Below the pieces are notes generated by a model, which saw nothing but the letters and a program-made list of their open reading frames with translations, had not been told where the DNA came from and did no database searches. 64,000 bases of DNA from Deltaproteobacteria bacterium. Lineage in GTDB: Bacteria > Desulfobacterota > Desulfuromonadia > Desulfuromonadales > Geopsychrobacteraceae. Shown here piece by piece: positions 17,083-25,266 of this stretch. The position numbers and the translations under genes were made by a program. The stretch lies in NCBI GenBank assembly GCA_024279255.1, contig JAJRRT010000066.1, positions 18,846 through 82,845 of the forward strand. Direction: 5' to 3'. Each line of letters starts with the position of its first letter. The stretch's first letter is position 1.

Positions 17083-17511
17083 CTAAAGTTCATTTTCAAA
17101 ATTGATCGCCGGTGACACATAGGTTCTGCCTTTCTGTACATCCAGAACAGCAGGAATCAGGTCATTAATCGCCGACCGTTTAAGTACAAACCCCATAGCC
17201 CCAGCCGACAGGCAGGCATCGACAACTGTCTGCTCATCGTGGACACTCAGGATAAGTATTTTCAGATCCGGGAATTTTTTTCGCAGTTCCTGCGTAACGT
17301 GAAGTTCATCAGTGATCGCCAGGGACAGATCGACAACAACCAGGTCAGGAAGAACTGTTTTTAGTGAATCGAAGAGTGAAGCCTTATCGGCGACCATCAG
17401 CACCACATCGAAAACCGATTCCAATAAAGTCCTGATGCCTTCGAGCATATTCTGATGACGGTCGGCAATCAGAACACGACTGATCTTTTCTCCCACCGCT
17501 TGATTTTCCAT
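17083..17511 (-). CDS. Receiver-only response regulator (NarL-type receiver without HTH), altered acidic pair
   Basis: 142 residues from the ATG at 17511, matching the start of the paralogue at 19805; a longer frame to 17559 would run into the promoter. The receiver has the phosphoacceptor Asp in LVVVDLS and the conserved Lys in FVLKRS, but the acidic pair reads AD-RH rather than DD-H, so the position equal to CheY Asp13 is Arg. The sequence ends at QKGRTYVSPAI, where NarL-type regulators continue into the linker and HTH; no HTH is present. First gene of an operon with lipoprotein, channel and secreted protein, under operator copy 3. Confidence 0.85.
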   Translation of the reverse strand: MENQAVGEKISRVLIADRHQNMLEGIRTLLESVFDVVLMVADKASLFDSLKTVLPDLVVVDLSLAITDELHVTQELRKKFPDLKILILSVHDEQTVVDACLSAGAMGFVLKRSAINDLIPAVLDVQKGRTYVSPAINFENEL

Positions 17512-17572
17512 GAGCAGGACCCACTTTCGACAGAATCGAGGCAACAGTGAACAGTACAACTCGCTCTTAAAT

Positions 17573-17617
17573 TAAATACGCGGCAGAGGCTGGTTACAAC
17601 TGGTAGAATTACGGGTT
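17573..17617 (-). promoter_or_regulatory. Promoter with shared inverted-repeat operator, copy 3
   Basis: On the minus strand: -35 TTGTAA (17594-17599), a spacer of 15 bp (one shorter than the other copies) and -10 TATTTA (17573-17578). Operator AACTGGTA-GAAT-TACGGGTT (17598-17617). It drives the receiver gene at 17511 and the operon behind it. The remainder of 17512-17774 shows no gene. Confidence 0.65.
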
Positions 17618-17774
17618 TTTGGGTGTTTTTTTCGAAATGTAAATGGATGAAGACGGAACAGCTTATATCTTCAGGCTGGATTTAACGTTTTTCCCCTGAC
17701 GATTTTAATAAATGCGGCATTAAGCAAATACTCACATCGGGTTTTTGCGGTCAGTTTTGGACAATCTGGAAGGA

Positions 17775-19166
17775 TTATTCGTATCTGAGCGTATCCAAAC
17801 CAGCAAAAAAATAACGGCTGGATGCTACTTCCAACTCATGTTTTAAATGCTCATCCTCGCGTCCGGCAATTTCAGTATAAAAACCATCTGCCATCGGTCT
17901 GAAAACATCAAGGATTTTTGGATCAAAGTGGCTACCTCTCCCCTCTTCAAGGATCTGTAGCGTTTTTTCAAAGGTGAACGGTTGCTTGTAGGGACGCCGA
18001 CAGCAAAGGGCGTCAAATACATCAACTACGGCAAAAATCCTTGCCGCCAGGGGGATATCATCACCCGCCAGCCCCGCCGGGTAGCCACTGCCGTCATATT
18101 TTTCATGATGACCGGCGACCACATCGGAAGCCGCACTCAGCCAGCTTGAGGAGGCAACCAGATCAACCCCCGTAGCAACATGTTCAGGCTGCTGGTCGCA
18201 TAACCATTCCGTTCCGGAAACGATCTCAAACCCAAGGTTCACATGGGTTTTCATCACTTCAAACTCAGCTACATCCAATTTGGCGGGTTTCAGCAGGATC
18301 TCATCACGGATGCCAATTTTGCCTATATCATGTAGGAAAGCACCGAGGACCAGTTTCTGAATCTTGACTGCTGGCAGGCCAAGTTCTTCCGCCACTTGAA
18401 TCGCCATGAGGGTGACGCGATAGTTGTGTGCACTGGTATCACTGTCTCGTTTGGCGATGGCGCTACCGAGGGTCCGGACAGTTTCCAGGTGGGACTCCAG
18501 AAGGTCTTCGGAATAACTTGCCAGGCGGCGAGTCAGGGAGTGGATCACCGGATAGAGGATCGCTGCGGTAACCAGCACGATCAGGGCGACCCACAGAGCG
18601 GTTTTAATCGCATTCTGCCTCAGGTCGGCTCGTACTGCATCGGAGAGGGTAAAGATCCCTTCAGCGTAGGCGACCAACTGATCGTCATGGTTGTTGATCG
18701 GAACGATCAGATGAATATAGAGCCGCTCGTCGATACGGATGATCTGCTGCCAGGGTTCTAGACCGGGAAAGCGCTGCGGTGTAGCCCCAAGACGACGGTG
18801 AAGCTGAATCTTGGTGATCTCAGGAGTTACCGATTCAGCGAAGTTCTCCCCGTTTGGAGTATAAAAACGGGCATAGGAAAAGTGGCCAAGATAGCTCTGC
18901 AGCTTAGCGGATTTCAACATCTCAAGGGTTTGACGAAAGACATCTGCCGGTTCAGCACCTGTCTCTTTCAGGTTGGCAAGGGTCTGGGTACGCAAGATAC
19001 TGATCCGGTTGAGGGCGGTTTCCATAACCATGTTGCCGACCCGATCTCGCTGGGTCACAAAAACAACCACCGCCAGGAGCACTGCAATCAACAGAGCGGC
19101 CAAGACCACTCGCAACGCAAGAATTCGGTAGACGTAGCTGCGCAAACTGTGTCTCTGGTTGGCCAT
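17775..19166 (-). CDS. Membrane HD-GYP domain protein (probable c-di-GMP phosphodiesterase)
   Basis: 463 residues: TM1 about 15-38, periplasmic region about 40-190, TM2 about 190-212, then an HD-GYP domain. Diagnostic motifs are LGAFLHDIGKIGIRDEILLK and GHHEKYDGSGYPAGLAGDDI, with DVFDALCCRRPYK further on. HD-GYP proteins hydrolyse cyclic di-GMP to pGpG or GMP. The metal ligands HD, HH and GYP are all present, so the enzyme looks active. The ATG at 19166 has AAGGA upstream. It lies between the two receiver-only genes. Confidence 0.9.
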   Translation of the reverse strand: MANQRHSLRSYVYRILALRVVLAALLIAVLLAVVVFVTQRDRVGNMVMETALNRISILRTQTLANLKETGAEPADVFRQTLEMLKSAKLQSYLGHFSYARFYTPNGENFAESVTPEITKIQLHRRLGATPQRFPGLEPWQQIIRIDERLYIHLIVPINNHDDQLVAYAEGIFTLSDAVRADLRQNAIKTALWVALIVLVTAAILYPVIHSLTRRLASYSEDLLESHLETVRTLGSAIAKRDSDTSAHNYRVTLMAIQVAEELGLPAVKIQKLVLGAFLHDIGKIGIRDEILLKPAKLDVAEFEVMKTHVNLGFEIVSGTEWLCDQQPEHVATGVDLVASSSWLSAASDVVAGHHEKYDGSGYPAGLAGDDIPLAARIFAVVDVFDALCCRRPYKQPFTFEKTLQILEEGRGSHFDPKILDVFRPMADGFYTEIAGREDEHLKHELEVASSRYFFAGLDTLRYE

Positions 19167-19328
19167 ATTGGTTCATCCTTGTAGCAACCCGATCGCAAGT
19201 GGCCACCTTATGAACATCTATTTTGCCCCCTTACACTCAAACTATACGGCAAAAAGATGCGCATCACCGCGACACGCTCAAGTGAGATCAAAGGTGGATC
19301 ATGTATATGATTCCATTTCCGTATCTAG

Positions 19329-19604
19329 TCATGTCGAGGTAACGATACGCACATTTTCAATCACGTTTTCTGGAACTTTGGGTGGAGCAGGATTAACTTC
19401 TATTTTCAAGATACTCTGTATGGGGATGGCCAGCAGTCGGTTGGCTGAGGTCTTAAACACAAGCACATTTGATTGCAGTGCCCTTTGAAGTCTTTCAACA
19501 TTCGCATGTTGACCCTCTGGTGAGTCGTCCCGTAAAAAAATCAATTCTTCCTGCTCCCCATTTACATAGTGGATTATCGCACCACCCAGAGTTTCTTGTG
19601 TCAT
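19329..19604 (-). CDS. Small hypothetical protein
   Basis: 91 residues; the ATG at 19604 follows AAAGGAAG with good spacing. No signal peptide or membrane segment. The pattern GGAIIHYVNGEQEELIFLRD, then NVLVFKTSANRLLAIPIQSILKIEV suggests a small beta-rich cytoplasmic domain. No family recognised. It stands alone between the HD-GYP gene and the second receiver gene on the same strand. Confidence 0.65.
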   Translation of the reverse strand: MTQETLGGAIIHYVNGEQEELIFLRDDSPEGQHANVERLQRALQSNVLVFKTSANRLLAIPIQSILKIEVNPAPPKVPENVIENVRIVTST

Positions 19605-19804
19605 AGCATCTTCCTTTCTAAGCTCAATTAAACACTCTGACCGGCCTGCACTGCTATCTCCCCAAGCTGGTCGACATCTTCGACTACAGCGCAGAAGTGT
19701 CTTATATATGATTTCAACCTAATCGTTCTTTGATGCCCCTATTGCTCCACCCTGAGTTATGGCGCTCATCATCAAGTATTGACGGTTGTCACGCCTACCG
19801 GTGA

Positions 19805-20227
19805 TCAGCCTTCAGGATTGATCGTTGGCGACACGTAGGTTCTGCCTTTCTGTACTTCCAGCACAGCAGGGATCAGGTCATTAACCGCCGTCCTTTTGAG
19901 GACAAACCCCATGGCCCCTGCAGCGAGGCATGCATCGACTGCTGTCTGTTCATCGTGGACACTCAGGATGATTATTTTCAGGTTCGGGTGCTTTTTGAGC
20001 AGCTTGCGGGTCACGTTCACTTCCCTGGGGAGCGGTATGGACAGATCGATGACGATCAGATCTGGGACAGTCGTGGCCAGTGAATCGAAGAGAGAAGTCT
20101 CATCTGCGACCATCAGAACCACATCAAAAAGCGGTTCCAGCATGGTCCTGAGGCCTTCAAGCATATCCTGATGGCGGTCGGCAATCAGCACACGGCTGAC
20201 CGAACCTCCAATCTTTTTATCTGGCAT
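19805..20227 (-). CDS. Receiver-only response regulator, paralogue of 17083-17511
   Basis: 140 residues from the ATG at 20227 (GAGGG eight bases upstream; the GTG two codons earlier is too close to it). The sequence is nearly the same as the 17083 protein over its whole length: RVLIADRHQDMLEGLRTMLE, then Asp in LIVIDLS and Lys in FVLKRT. Again Arg replaces the second acidic residue and the HTH is missing. It is preceded by operator copy 4. The repeated pair looks like a gene duplication in which promoter and coding region were copied together. Confidence 0.85.
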   Translation of the reverse strand: MPDKKIGGSVSRVLIADRHQDMLEGLRTMLEPLFDVVLMVADETSLFDSLATTVPDLIVIDLSIPLPREVNVTRKLLKKHPNLKIIILSVHDEQTAVDACLAAGAMGFVLKRTAVNDLIPAVLEVQKGRTYVSPTINPEG

Positions 20228-20283
20228 GGGCACATCCCTCTTCTGGGTGGGTCATCAAGGGTAGTGTAGATTCGTTCTATAAT

Positions 20284-20329
20284 TAGATACGCGATAAAGG
20301 CAGGTTTTCAACTGGTAGAATTACTGGTT
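20284..20329 (-). promoter_or_regulatory. Promoter with shared inverted-repeat operator, copy 4
   Basis: On the minus strand: -35 TTGAAA (20306-20311), 16-bp spacer, -10 TATCTA (20284-20289). The operator AACTGGTA-GAAT-TACTGGTT (20310-20329) is the best-formed inverted repeat of the four. The predicted start of transcription lies about 45-50 nt before the ATG at 20227. Confidence 0.68.
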
Positions 20330-20463
20330 TTTGGACATTGCATGGAAACTAGGAGTGTCTGGGATTCTCGTGGCGATTCACGTTGCCAAAGTTTATTCAG
20401 GTAAATAGACCGTTATTCCGGTTTTATAAGAAAAATCGGGTGGAAATAAAAATTCAGAACGGA

Positions 20464-21105
20464 TCAGGCGCGCGAAGTTATTCGATATTTGATGGCAAAC
20501 TGGACAAGTTCTGCAATTGTATGAATCCCCAAAGAATTCGATATATTGTTTTTATGAAACTCAACGGTTCTTGGGGAGATGTACAAGATCTCTCCCACCT
20601 CTTTAGCCGTTTTCCCCTCAACCAGAAACTGCAGAACTTCGATCTGCCGGGAAGAGAGCTTTGCCAAAGCCTCATTACGGATGTGTGATTCAGGCTCATT
20701 GCATATTCCAAGACCGCTTTCTATCAGCGGCGACACATACTTGCGGCCAGCAAAGATTTCCTGCAGTGCAATCAGCAGTTCGGTGGATGCCGAGTGTTTA
20801 AGAAGAAAGCCCACTGCCCCCACGGCCATGGCTTTTTCAATATAAGAAACTTCCGAGTGCATGGTCAAAAAGACAATTTTAACCTGAGCATCACTCTTTT
20901 TAATCCGGGTTGCCGCCTCAATCCCGTTGAGTAGTGGCATCGAAATATCAACAATGATCACATCCGGACGGTACTTTGCCGCCGCATCAATCAATTCGAG
21001 GCCGTTGGTCGCAACCCCGACCAGATCGTAGTCCGGCTCCAGGATATGGGCCAGTCCATCGGTGACAATTTTGTGATCATCAGCTAGCAGAACTCGCGGT
21101 TTCAT
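20464..21105 (-). CDS. NarL/FixJ-family response regulator with LuxR HTH
   Basis: 213 residues: receiver domain about 1-120 with an intact acidic pair (LLADDHK), phosphoacceptor Asp in VIIVDISMP and Lys in FLLKHS, then a LuxR-type HTH about 150-205 (LSSRQIEVLQFLVEGKTAKE, then ISPRTVEFHKNNISNSLGI). It is encoded 47 bases after its likely kinase. It is the only protein in the window with this DNA-binding domain and the natural candidate for binding the inverted-repeat operator found four times nearby. Confidence 0.92.
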   Translation of the reverse strand: MKPRVLLADDHKIVTDGLAHILEPDYDLVGVATNGLELIDAAAKYRPDVIIVDISMPLLNGIEAATRIKKSDAQVKIVFLTMHSEVSYIEKAMAVGAVGFLLKHSASTELLIALQEIFAGRKYVSPLIESGLGICNEPESHIRNEALAKLSSRQIEVLQFLVEGKTAKEVGEILYISPRTVEFHKNNISNSLGIHTIAELVQFAIKYRITSRA

Positions 21106-21152
21106 GGGTGGGCCTTAAATAAAGAGAGTTTTCCATCGTTACCCGCAAGGGC

Positions 21153-22298
21153 TTATTCCTGAGCTGTCTGGGCCAGGGGTGCTATAACCTCGATACTTGT
21201 TCCCTTGCCTTCTTTCGTCTCAATTGTGAATTGACCGTCAATCAGCCTGACTCGTTCCCTGATACTGCTGAGCCCCAATCCTTCCTTATGTTTGATTTTT
21301 TCAGGGTCAAAACCGACACCCGTATCACGGATCATCAAGTGGAGATTCTCATCAGTTCTCTCCAAAAAGACATAGATATTACTGCCCTTGGCATGCTTGA
21401 CGGCATTATTCAGACCCTCCTGAACAATCCGGTACATTGCCAGTGCAATATTAGAAGGAACAACTACCGGGACATCCTTTGTTTTAAAGATAACCGGCAA
21501 ACCCATTCTCGAAGAAAAGTTGGTACATTCCGCTCGGACGGCCTCCTCCAGACCAAGATCTTCGAGTATCGAAGGATGCAGATTACGGGACAGTACGTGG
21601 ACTTCTTCAGAGATGCGAATCAGCTGGTTTTTAATGTGGGATATGCCGGTCAAGGTGGGGGCAGACAATCCGGACTGTTTCTCAAGTCCTCCAGCCTCAA
21701 TTGCCAGTACAGCCAATTTTTGTGTCAGGTTGTCATGAAGGTCACGGGCCAGACGGCGCAATTCATCTTCCTGTTTATTAATCAAACGACCAGCAAGCTT
21801 CTGTAGATCTTTTTTATTTAACAGCAATTCCTCTTCAAACCGTTTCTTCTCGGTGATATCGCGTGAATTTCCCCACAGCCTGTAAAGCAAACCATCTTCA
21901 AGGACAGGAGAAAAATTGTTCAGATAAACACCCTTTGTTCCGTTGCTATAAACTTCGGTCGTTTCAAGATCAGTGACATCAAACCTCACCGCCATTGCTT
22001 TTTTCAAGAATGTGAGGTTTTCAGGAATCGATCTCGGGAAAAAATCACCAAGCCGTACGCCAACCAGGTCCTCAACCTTCAAACCAACAAATTTTGCGTA
22101 AGCTTCATTGACTTCGGCAAGATAAGCATGTCGATAGAGCAGATCAATAATTTGCCCTTCGGGCAAATCGATGGGGACAGGTTCCTCCATCTCGACACAA
22201 AAAACTGCTTCTGAGCTGTTACGAATGAAGGCACGTAGACGTTCGTTTGTCTTTTGATCATCCTTATCAGTAGCCAAATCAGCGTACTTTGGAATCAT
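21153..22298 (-). CDS. PAS-containing histidine kinase (HisKA_3 / NarX type)
   Basis: 381 residues, no membrane segment. A PAS domain occupies about 20-150 (YLAEVNEAYAKFVGLKVEDL, YRLWGNSRDITEKKRFEEEL). The HisKA_3 phosphoacceptor is in LRRLARDLHDNLTQKLAVLA. The ATPase domain has MYRIVQEGLNNAVKHAKGS (N-box), DTGVGFDPE and GLGLSSIRERV. It should phosphorylate the NarL-type regulator encoded just downstream in the same transcript. Being cytoplasmic, it probably senses an internal redox or small-molecule signal through the PAS domain. Confidence 0.92.
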   Translation of the reverse strand: MIPKYADLATDKDDQKTNERLRAFIRNSSEAVFCVEMEEPVPIDLPEGQIIDLLYRHAYLAEVNEAYAKFVGLKVEDLVGVRLGDFFPRSIPENLTFLKKAMAVRFDVTDLETTEVYSNGTKGVYLNNFSPVLEDGLLYRLWGNSRDITEKKRFEEELLLNKKDLQKLAGRLINKQEDELRRLARDLHDNLTQKLAVLAIEAGGLEKQSGLSAPTLTGISHIKNQLIRISEEVHVLSRNLHPSILEDLGLEEAVRAECTNFSSRMGLPVIFKTKDVPVVVPSNIALAMYRIVQEGLNNAVKHAKGSNIYVFLERTDENLHLMIRDTGVGFDPEKIKHKEGLGLSSIRERVRLIDGQFTIETKEGKGTSIEVIAPLAQTAQE

Positions 22299-22628
22299 GT
22301 ATTCACCACGCCTAGACGCAAATTTTTACTATCCAAACAGCGGAAAACCTTCCACTCATCAGCAATTAGTAACCTATCAGGTTAATATTTTTTGTCAAAC
22401 TTCCTGCTCGACAAAGCTAACGCAGTTGGTGTCTCAATTTAAATGATCAAAAACGTATCCAGCAAAGGTTATGGAGTGCATGCCCTTTTCGCCAAAAACG
22501 CCCCTGTAACCTTGGAGACACGCTGTTGGAAACGGGATGAGAAGGTTGGAGAAAGACTGATAAAAAACGGTCCAGCAAGAGTGGAGTTAAGGTATTTTGT
22601 GGTTTACAAGTCCGGAGATCGCCTACTT
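22299..22628. other. Host intergenic region interrupted by the prophage
   Basis: 330 bp between the kinase gene and the prophage left end. A 73-codon plus-strand frame beginning at 22443 has no ribosome-binding site and ends inside prophage sequence, so I do not call it. Before insertion this region joined directly to the terminator of the tRNA-Leu gene now at 63826. Confidence 0.6.
22624..22628. repeat. Target-site duplication, left copy (TACTT)
   Basis: TACTT immediately precedes the prophage terminus 5'-TGTGAAGC and is repeated exactly at 63791-63795. A 5-bp duplication is the hallmark of Mu-type transposition. Confidence 0.93.
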
Positions 22629-22850
22629 TGTGAAGCACCGGTTGACTTGGCACCACTGACATAAAAGGCCGGGATGCAGCGGTATATGGTGAAATTCGAT
22701 GGGATTTTCAGTGGAAAGCTTTTGCGGATGCGGGATTGCTGAATTGATCGATATTAAACTGAGAGTTAAATCAGGTGTTAAGTAGTGCCAAAACAAGCGT
22801 TAGTCGAAAAACCCTCTCAGGGATAAATTTCTCGGTTGCTTTGGCACCAC
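22629..22850. promoter_or_regulatory. attL: left end with three transposase-binding-like sites
   Basis: Three copies of a roughly 22-bp motif related to GTGGTGCCAAAxCAAxCG: L1 at 22635-22656 (minus), L2 at 22782-22803 (plus) and L3 at 22829-22850 (minus). In L1 the terminal CA lies 28 bases from the start of GTGGTGCC, exactly as at the right end. This resembles the L1-L3 arrangement of Mu. The 355-bp stretch 22629-22983 holds no gene. Confidence 0.85.
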
Positions 22851-22983
22851 TCTCTACATCTCAGAAATCACAGGACAAGTGAGATTTGCCGAAAATCATA
22901 TCTGAGACAATTTAAGAGACACCCGCCAAGCAGTATTAAAGTATGTATCAGCACTTTCAGCATAAGAGATGATGATTTATCGG

Positions 22984-23676
22984 TCATAATATGGACCTGA
23001 CTTGACCAACATTTACTACGAACTCACTCAACGACTTCGGAAGTTTTCTGAATACAATCGAAAAGGATATTGTCTCTCCAGGTTTAAGGTTTGAAGCCAT
23101 GGGTTTTTCCATCTTTTTCACAATTTCTGCAAACGATAATTTTTGCGCAGCTTCATCGCTGATCGGGTTTCCGCACACCGCCCCTTGCTTCAATAGCAAG
23201 GTTCCAGCTTTATCAAAAATACTCCCGTTGACCTTAATACTGACTTTTGGTTTGAGGTACTTGTTGGTGGCGGTTCCGTTGATAATAAAAAGTTCACCTT
23301 CGGTTTTATTTGGGATGAACTTCCCCTCCAATCCCGTCAGGAGAATAGACCCCGCTTTATTCTTCAGAAGAGCGTTCTTCCAATATTCCTCCATCTCCTT
23401 GAGATCGTTTTTTATCTTCAGTTCTGTGGCAGCCATTCTTTCTTTCTGTTCCCTGGCCACCTTTATCTTCTCAAGCTCGCTGATGATCTCTTTCGCGATG
23501 AATGTTTGAGGATATTTTTTGACGACTTCTCGCAGTGTTTCTTCGTATTCGACCTTATTATTGTCCAAGGCCTCTAACCGTGCTTGGTTATAAAGCCCAG
23601 TCGCTTCCTGCTCTGGGTTGGTGCAGCCGAACATCACCAAAAGGCACAAAACCAAGATGGTTAGTTTTTGTTTCAT
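22984..23676 (-). CDS. Prophage-borne lipoprotein with DUF3426-like domain
   Basis: 230 residues from the ATG at 23676, which follows AGGAGAGGG. The lipobox is VMFGC (Cys about residue 18). A helical middle part (about 30-110) is followed by a beta domain with LFIINGTATNKYLKPKVSIK, GTLLLKQGAVCGNPIS and LKPGETISFSIVFRKLP, fitting DUF3426/FxLYD-like folds. It is transcribed away from the early operon, so it is likely expressed in the lysogen. Possible surface modification or superinfection role is inference. Confidence 0.75.
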   Translation of the reverse strand: MKQKLTILVLCLLVMFGCTNPEQEATGLYNQARLEALDNNKVEYEETLREVVKKYPQTFIAKEIISELEKIKVAREQKERMAATELKIKNDLKEMEEYWKNALLKNKAGSILLTGLEGKFIPNKTEGELFIINGTATNKYLKPKVSIKVNGSIFDKAGTLLLKQGAVCGNPISDEAAQKLSFAEIVKKMEKPMASNLKPGETISFSIVFRKLPKSLSEFVVNVGQVRSIL

Positions 23677-23812
23677 GGTCCCTCTCCTGTGGTAGGTAAT
23701 AATAGCTGTCGCCCTTGTTCTCAAACATCCTAAGTTTAAAACAGAACAAAAGCAGTCAAACACGACTAGACCTGACTATGCCCGCCAGATCAAGCTAGAA
23801 CACCCCCCCACC

Positions 23813-24097
23813 CTACTCAACCACAGCCATCTTGATATCCGATTGACAATGCTTGCACTTAATCGCTTCACTCTTAATCAGCTCGGCACACATCGGACAC
23901 TTCTTCATGGCGCCGCTCTCTAAATTTTCTTTTTCGATTTGATTTTCATTACTCGGAAGCACCGCAGCCACGATTACCCCCAGCGGCCCCAGCAGCAAAC
24001 CCATCAAGAAGAAGCCCCCGGCACTTCTTCCCTTACTCCCCGCAATAACCGAACAGATGAACCCGCAAACCAGCCAAACAATGAAGATTGTCAACAT
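23813..24097 (-). CDS. Small membrane protein with C-terminal zinc ribbon
   Basis: 94 residues: two hydrophobic segments (about 2-20 and 26-47, GGFFLMGLLLGPLGVIVAAV) and a C-terminal zinc ribbon CPMC...CKHC (about 67-83). Proteins of this layout are common and mostly uncharacterised. It is part of the minus-strand accessory set between the left end and the repressor. Confidence 0.75.
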   Translation of the reverse strand: MLTIFIVWLVCGFICSVIAGSKGRSAGGFFLMGLLLGPLGVIVAAVLPSNENQIEKENLESGAMKKCPMCAELIKSEAIKCKHCQSDIKMAVVE

Positions 24098-24121
24098 CCC
24101 CTCCTTAATGTTTTATCCGCC

Positions 24122-24637
24122 CTACTCTCCAACAACCCGAACCTTCGCCACACTGATCAGCCCATAGCCACGCGAGCGCTCGATCCCCATCACCCTGGTG
24201 ATCAACCCATTGAATTTTGCCGACTCCACACTCACATCATCCAGCCCAAACCCCAGCAGCGCAAAACCTTGCACATATCCCGTCTTGCACGACCCACTCT
24301 CCGTGCAGATATCGAACTCAGCAGGCGAAAGGTTATCGGATGCAAAAAACGGCGAACATCCCGCCAGCAGCGATAGACACACCAGTGCCAGCAATGATTT
24401 ACGCAACAGCAAGCCCTTACGCAAAGCCAGCAGCGCACCGATCAATCCGAAAGCCAGCGCCGAAGCCAGCATATTTAAGTGAGGATAAGGAATCATGCTG
24501 CCAGCGATACACAGCAGCAATAAAGGATAGAGATACTTACAAGTGATCGAGATTTTATCCGCGCGAGCCCGCCGAGCCGCATCATCCAAGGCACTGCGAA
24601 AAGCCGAGCTTATCAATGAGTTTTTACTTTGCTCCAC
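24122..24637 (-). CDS. Membrane protein of unknown function
   Basis: 171 residues with three hydrophobic stretches (about 33-50, 57-70 and 79-95), the last ending in LSLLAGC. The C-terminal part (FALLGFGLDDVSVESAKFNG, ISVAKVRVVGE) is probably periplasmic. Only 11 bases separate its start from the repressor stop, so it is likely transcribed with the repressor and expressed in the lysogen. Confidence 0.65.
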   Translation of the reverse strand: MEQSKNSLISSAFRSALDDAARRARADKISITCKYLYPLLLLCIAGSMIPYPHLNMLASALAFGLIGALLALRKGLLLRKSLLALVCLSLLAGCSPFFASDNLSPAEFDICTESGSCKTGYVQGFALLGFGLDDVSVESAKFNGLITRVMGIERSRGYGLISVAKVRVVGE

Positions 24638-24648
24638 CCTACCCCCAA

Positions 24649-25074
24649 TTAAACAACAAGTTTCAGATGACGCTTGATTTCCGTAACGTCAACCTGGGCG
24701 CCCTCTTCTTCCGCGTAGATATCATACAACCGCACAATCAGCTTGGCCTTCGCCTCTGGGTCCAGCTTCACCTTCAACTCGCCCAGAGCACGCTCAACGC
24801 ATACGATGAGTTCCTCCATCAGATCCCGATTAAAAACACCGGCAGGAAGCGCCTCGCGGGCCAGGTCATTATGCATTGGGCCTTCGCCGGTCAAGAGCCA
24901 GGTAGCAGAAAAACCCAACCGAACAAGCTTTTCGCATATCTCCATACCTGGTTTGCTTGAGCCCTCTTCATAATTCTGCCATGTGCGCGAATTCACTCCG
25001 ATTAATAGCGAAATCTCTTTCTGCGTTTCCCGCCTGTCTTCTCGAATCTTTTTTAGACGTTCAGACGAAAGCAT
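24649..25074 (-). CDS. Prophage repressor, XRE/Cro-C1 family
   Basis: 141 residues. An N-terminal XRE helix-turn-helix (about 4-60: LKKIREDRRETQKEISLLIG, VNSRTWQNYEEGSSKPG) is followed by a helical C-terminal domain. It is divergent from the early operon; four operator copies lie directly upstream (25092-25155). The position corresponds to the Mu c repressor. It lacks an S24 peptidase domain, so induction is probably not by simple RecA-stimulated self-cleavage. Confidence 0.88.
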   Translation of the reverse strand: MLSSERLKKIREDRRETQKEISLLIGVNSRTWQNYEEGSSKPGMEICEKLVRLGFSATWLLTGEGPMHNDLAREALPAGVFNRDLMEELIVCVERALGELKVKLDPEAKAKLIVRLYDIYAEEEGAQVDVTEIKRHLKLVV

Positions 25075-25091
25075 TTTCGTAATATCTCCAG

Positions 25092-25155
25092 GTCAGAGTT
25101 AGTCCACCGAACTCTGACCGAACTCTGACGTCACAAGCAACACGTCAGAGTTCGG
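25092..25155. promoter_or_regulatory. Repressor operator cluster, four copies of GTCAGAGTTCGG
   Basis: Copies at 25092-25102 (plus, one changed base at the end), 25107-25118 (minus), 25118-25129 (minus, sharing one base) and 25144-25155 (plus). They fill the space just upstream of the repressor start, so the repressor probably controls its own promoter here as well as the early operon. Confidence 0.8.
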
Positions 25156-25236
25156 CTTAAGTTATTATTTTTACGTACAAAAACTCATTTTTCACAAAAA
25201 AGACAAAGACGGTAAACAATGACGCATATTTTTTCG

Positions 25237-25266
25237 TTGACACGAAGAAAATTTCTTCGTAGTGTC
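25237..25266 (+). promoter_or_regulatory. Early-operon promoter within an inverted repeat
   Basis: -35 TTGACA (25237-25242), 17-bp spacer, weak -10 TAGTGT (25260-25265). The promoter lies within an inverted repeat TGACAC-GAAGAAA / TTTCTTC-GTA-GTGTCA (25238-25267), a second operator type that could be read by the Ner/Cro-like product of the next gene. Confidence 0.6.

Noticed and set aside
22443..22664. 73-codon plus-strand frame across the left prophage end
   Set aside because: No ribosome-binding site, its last codons are prophage terminus sequence, and no family resemblance; an overlapping minus-strand frame of similar length is equally unsupported.
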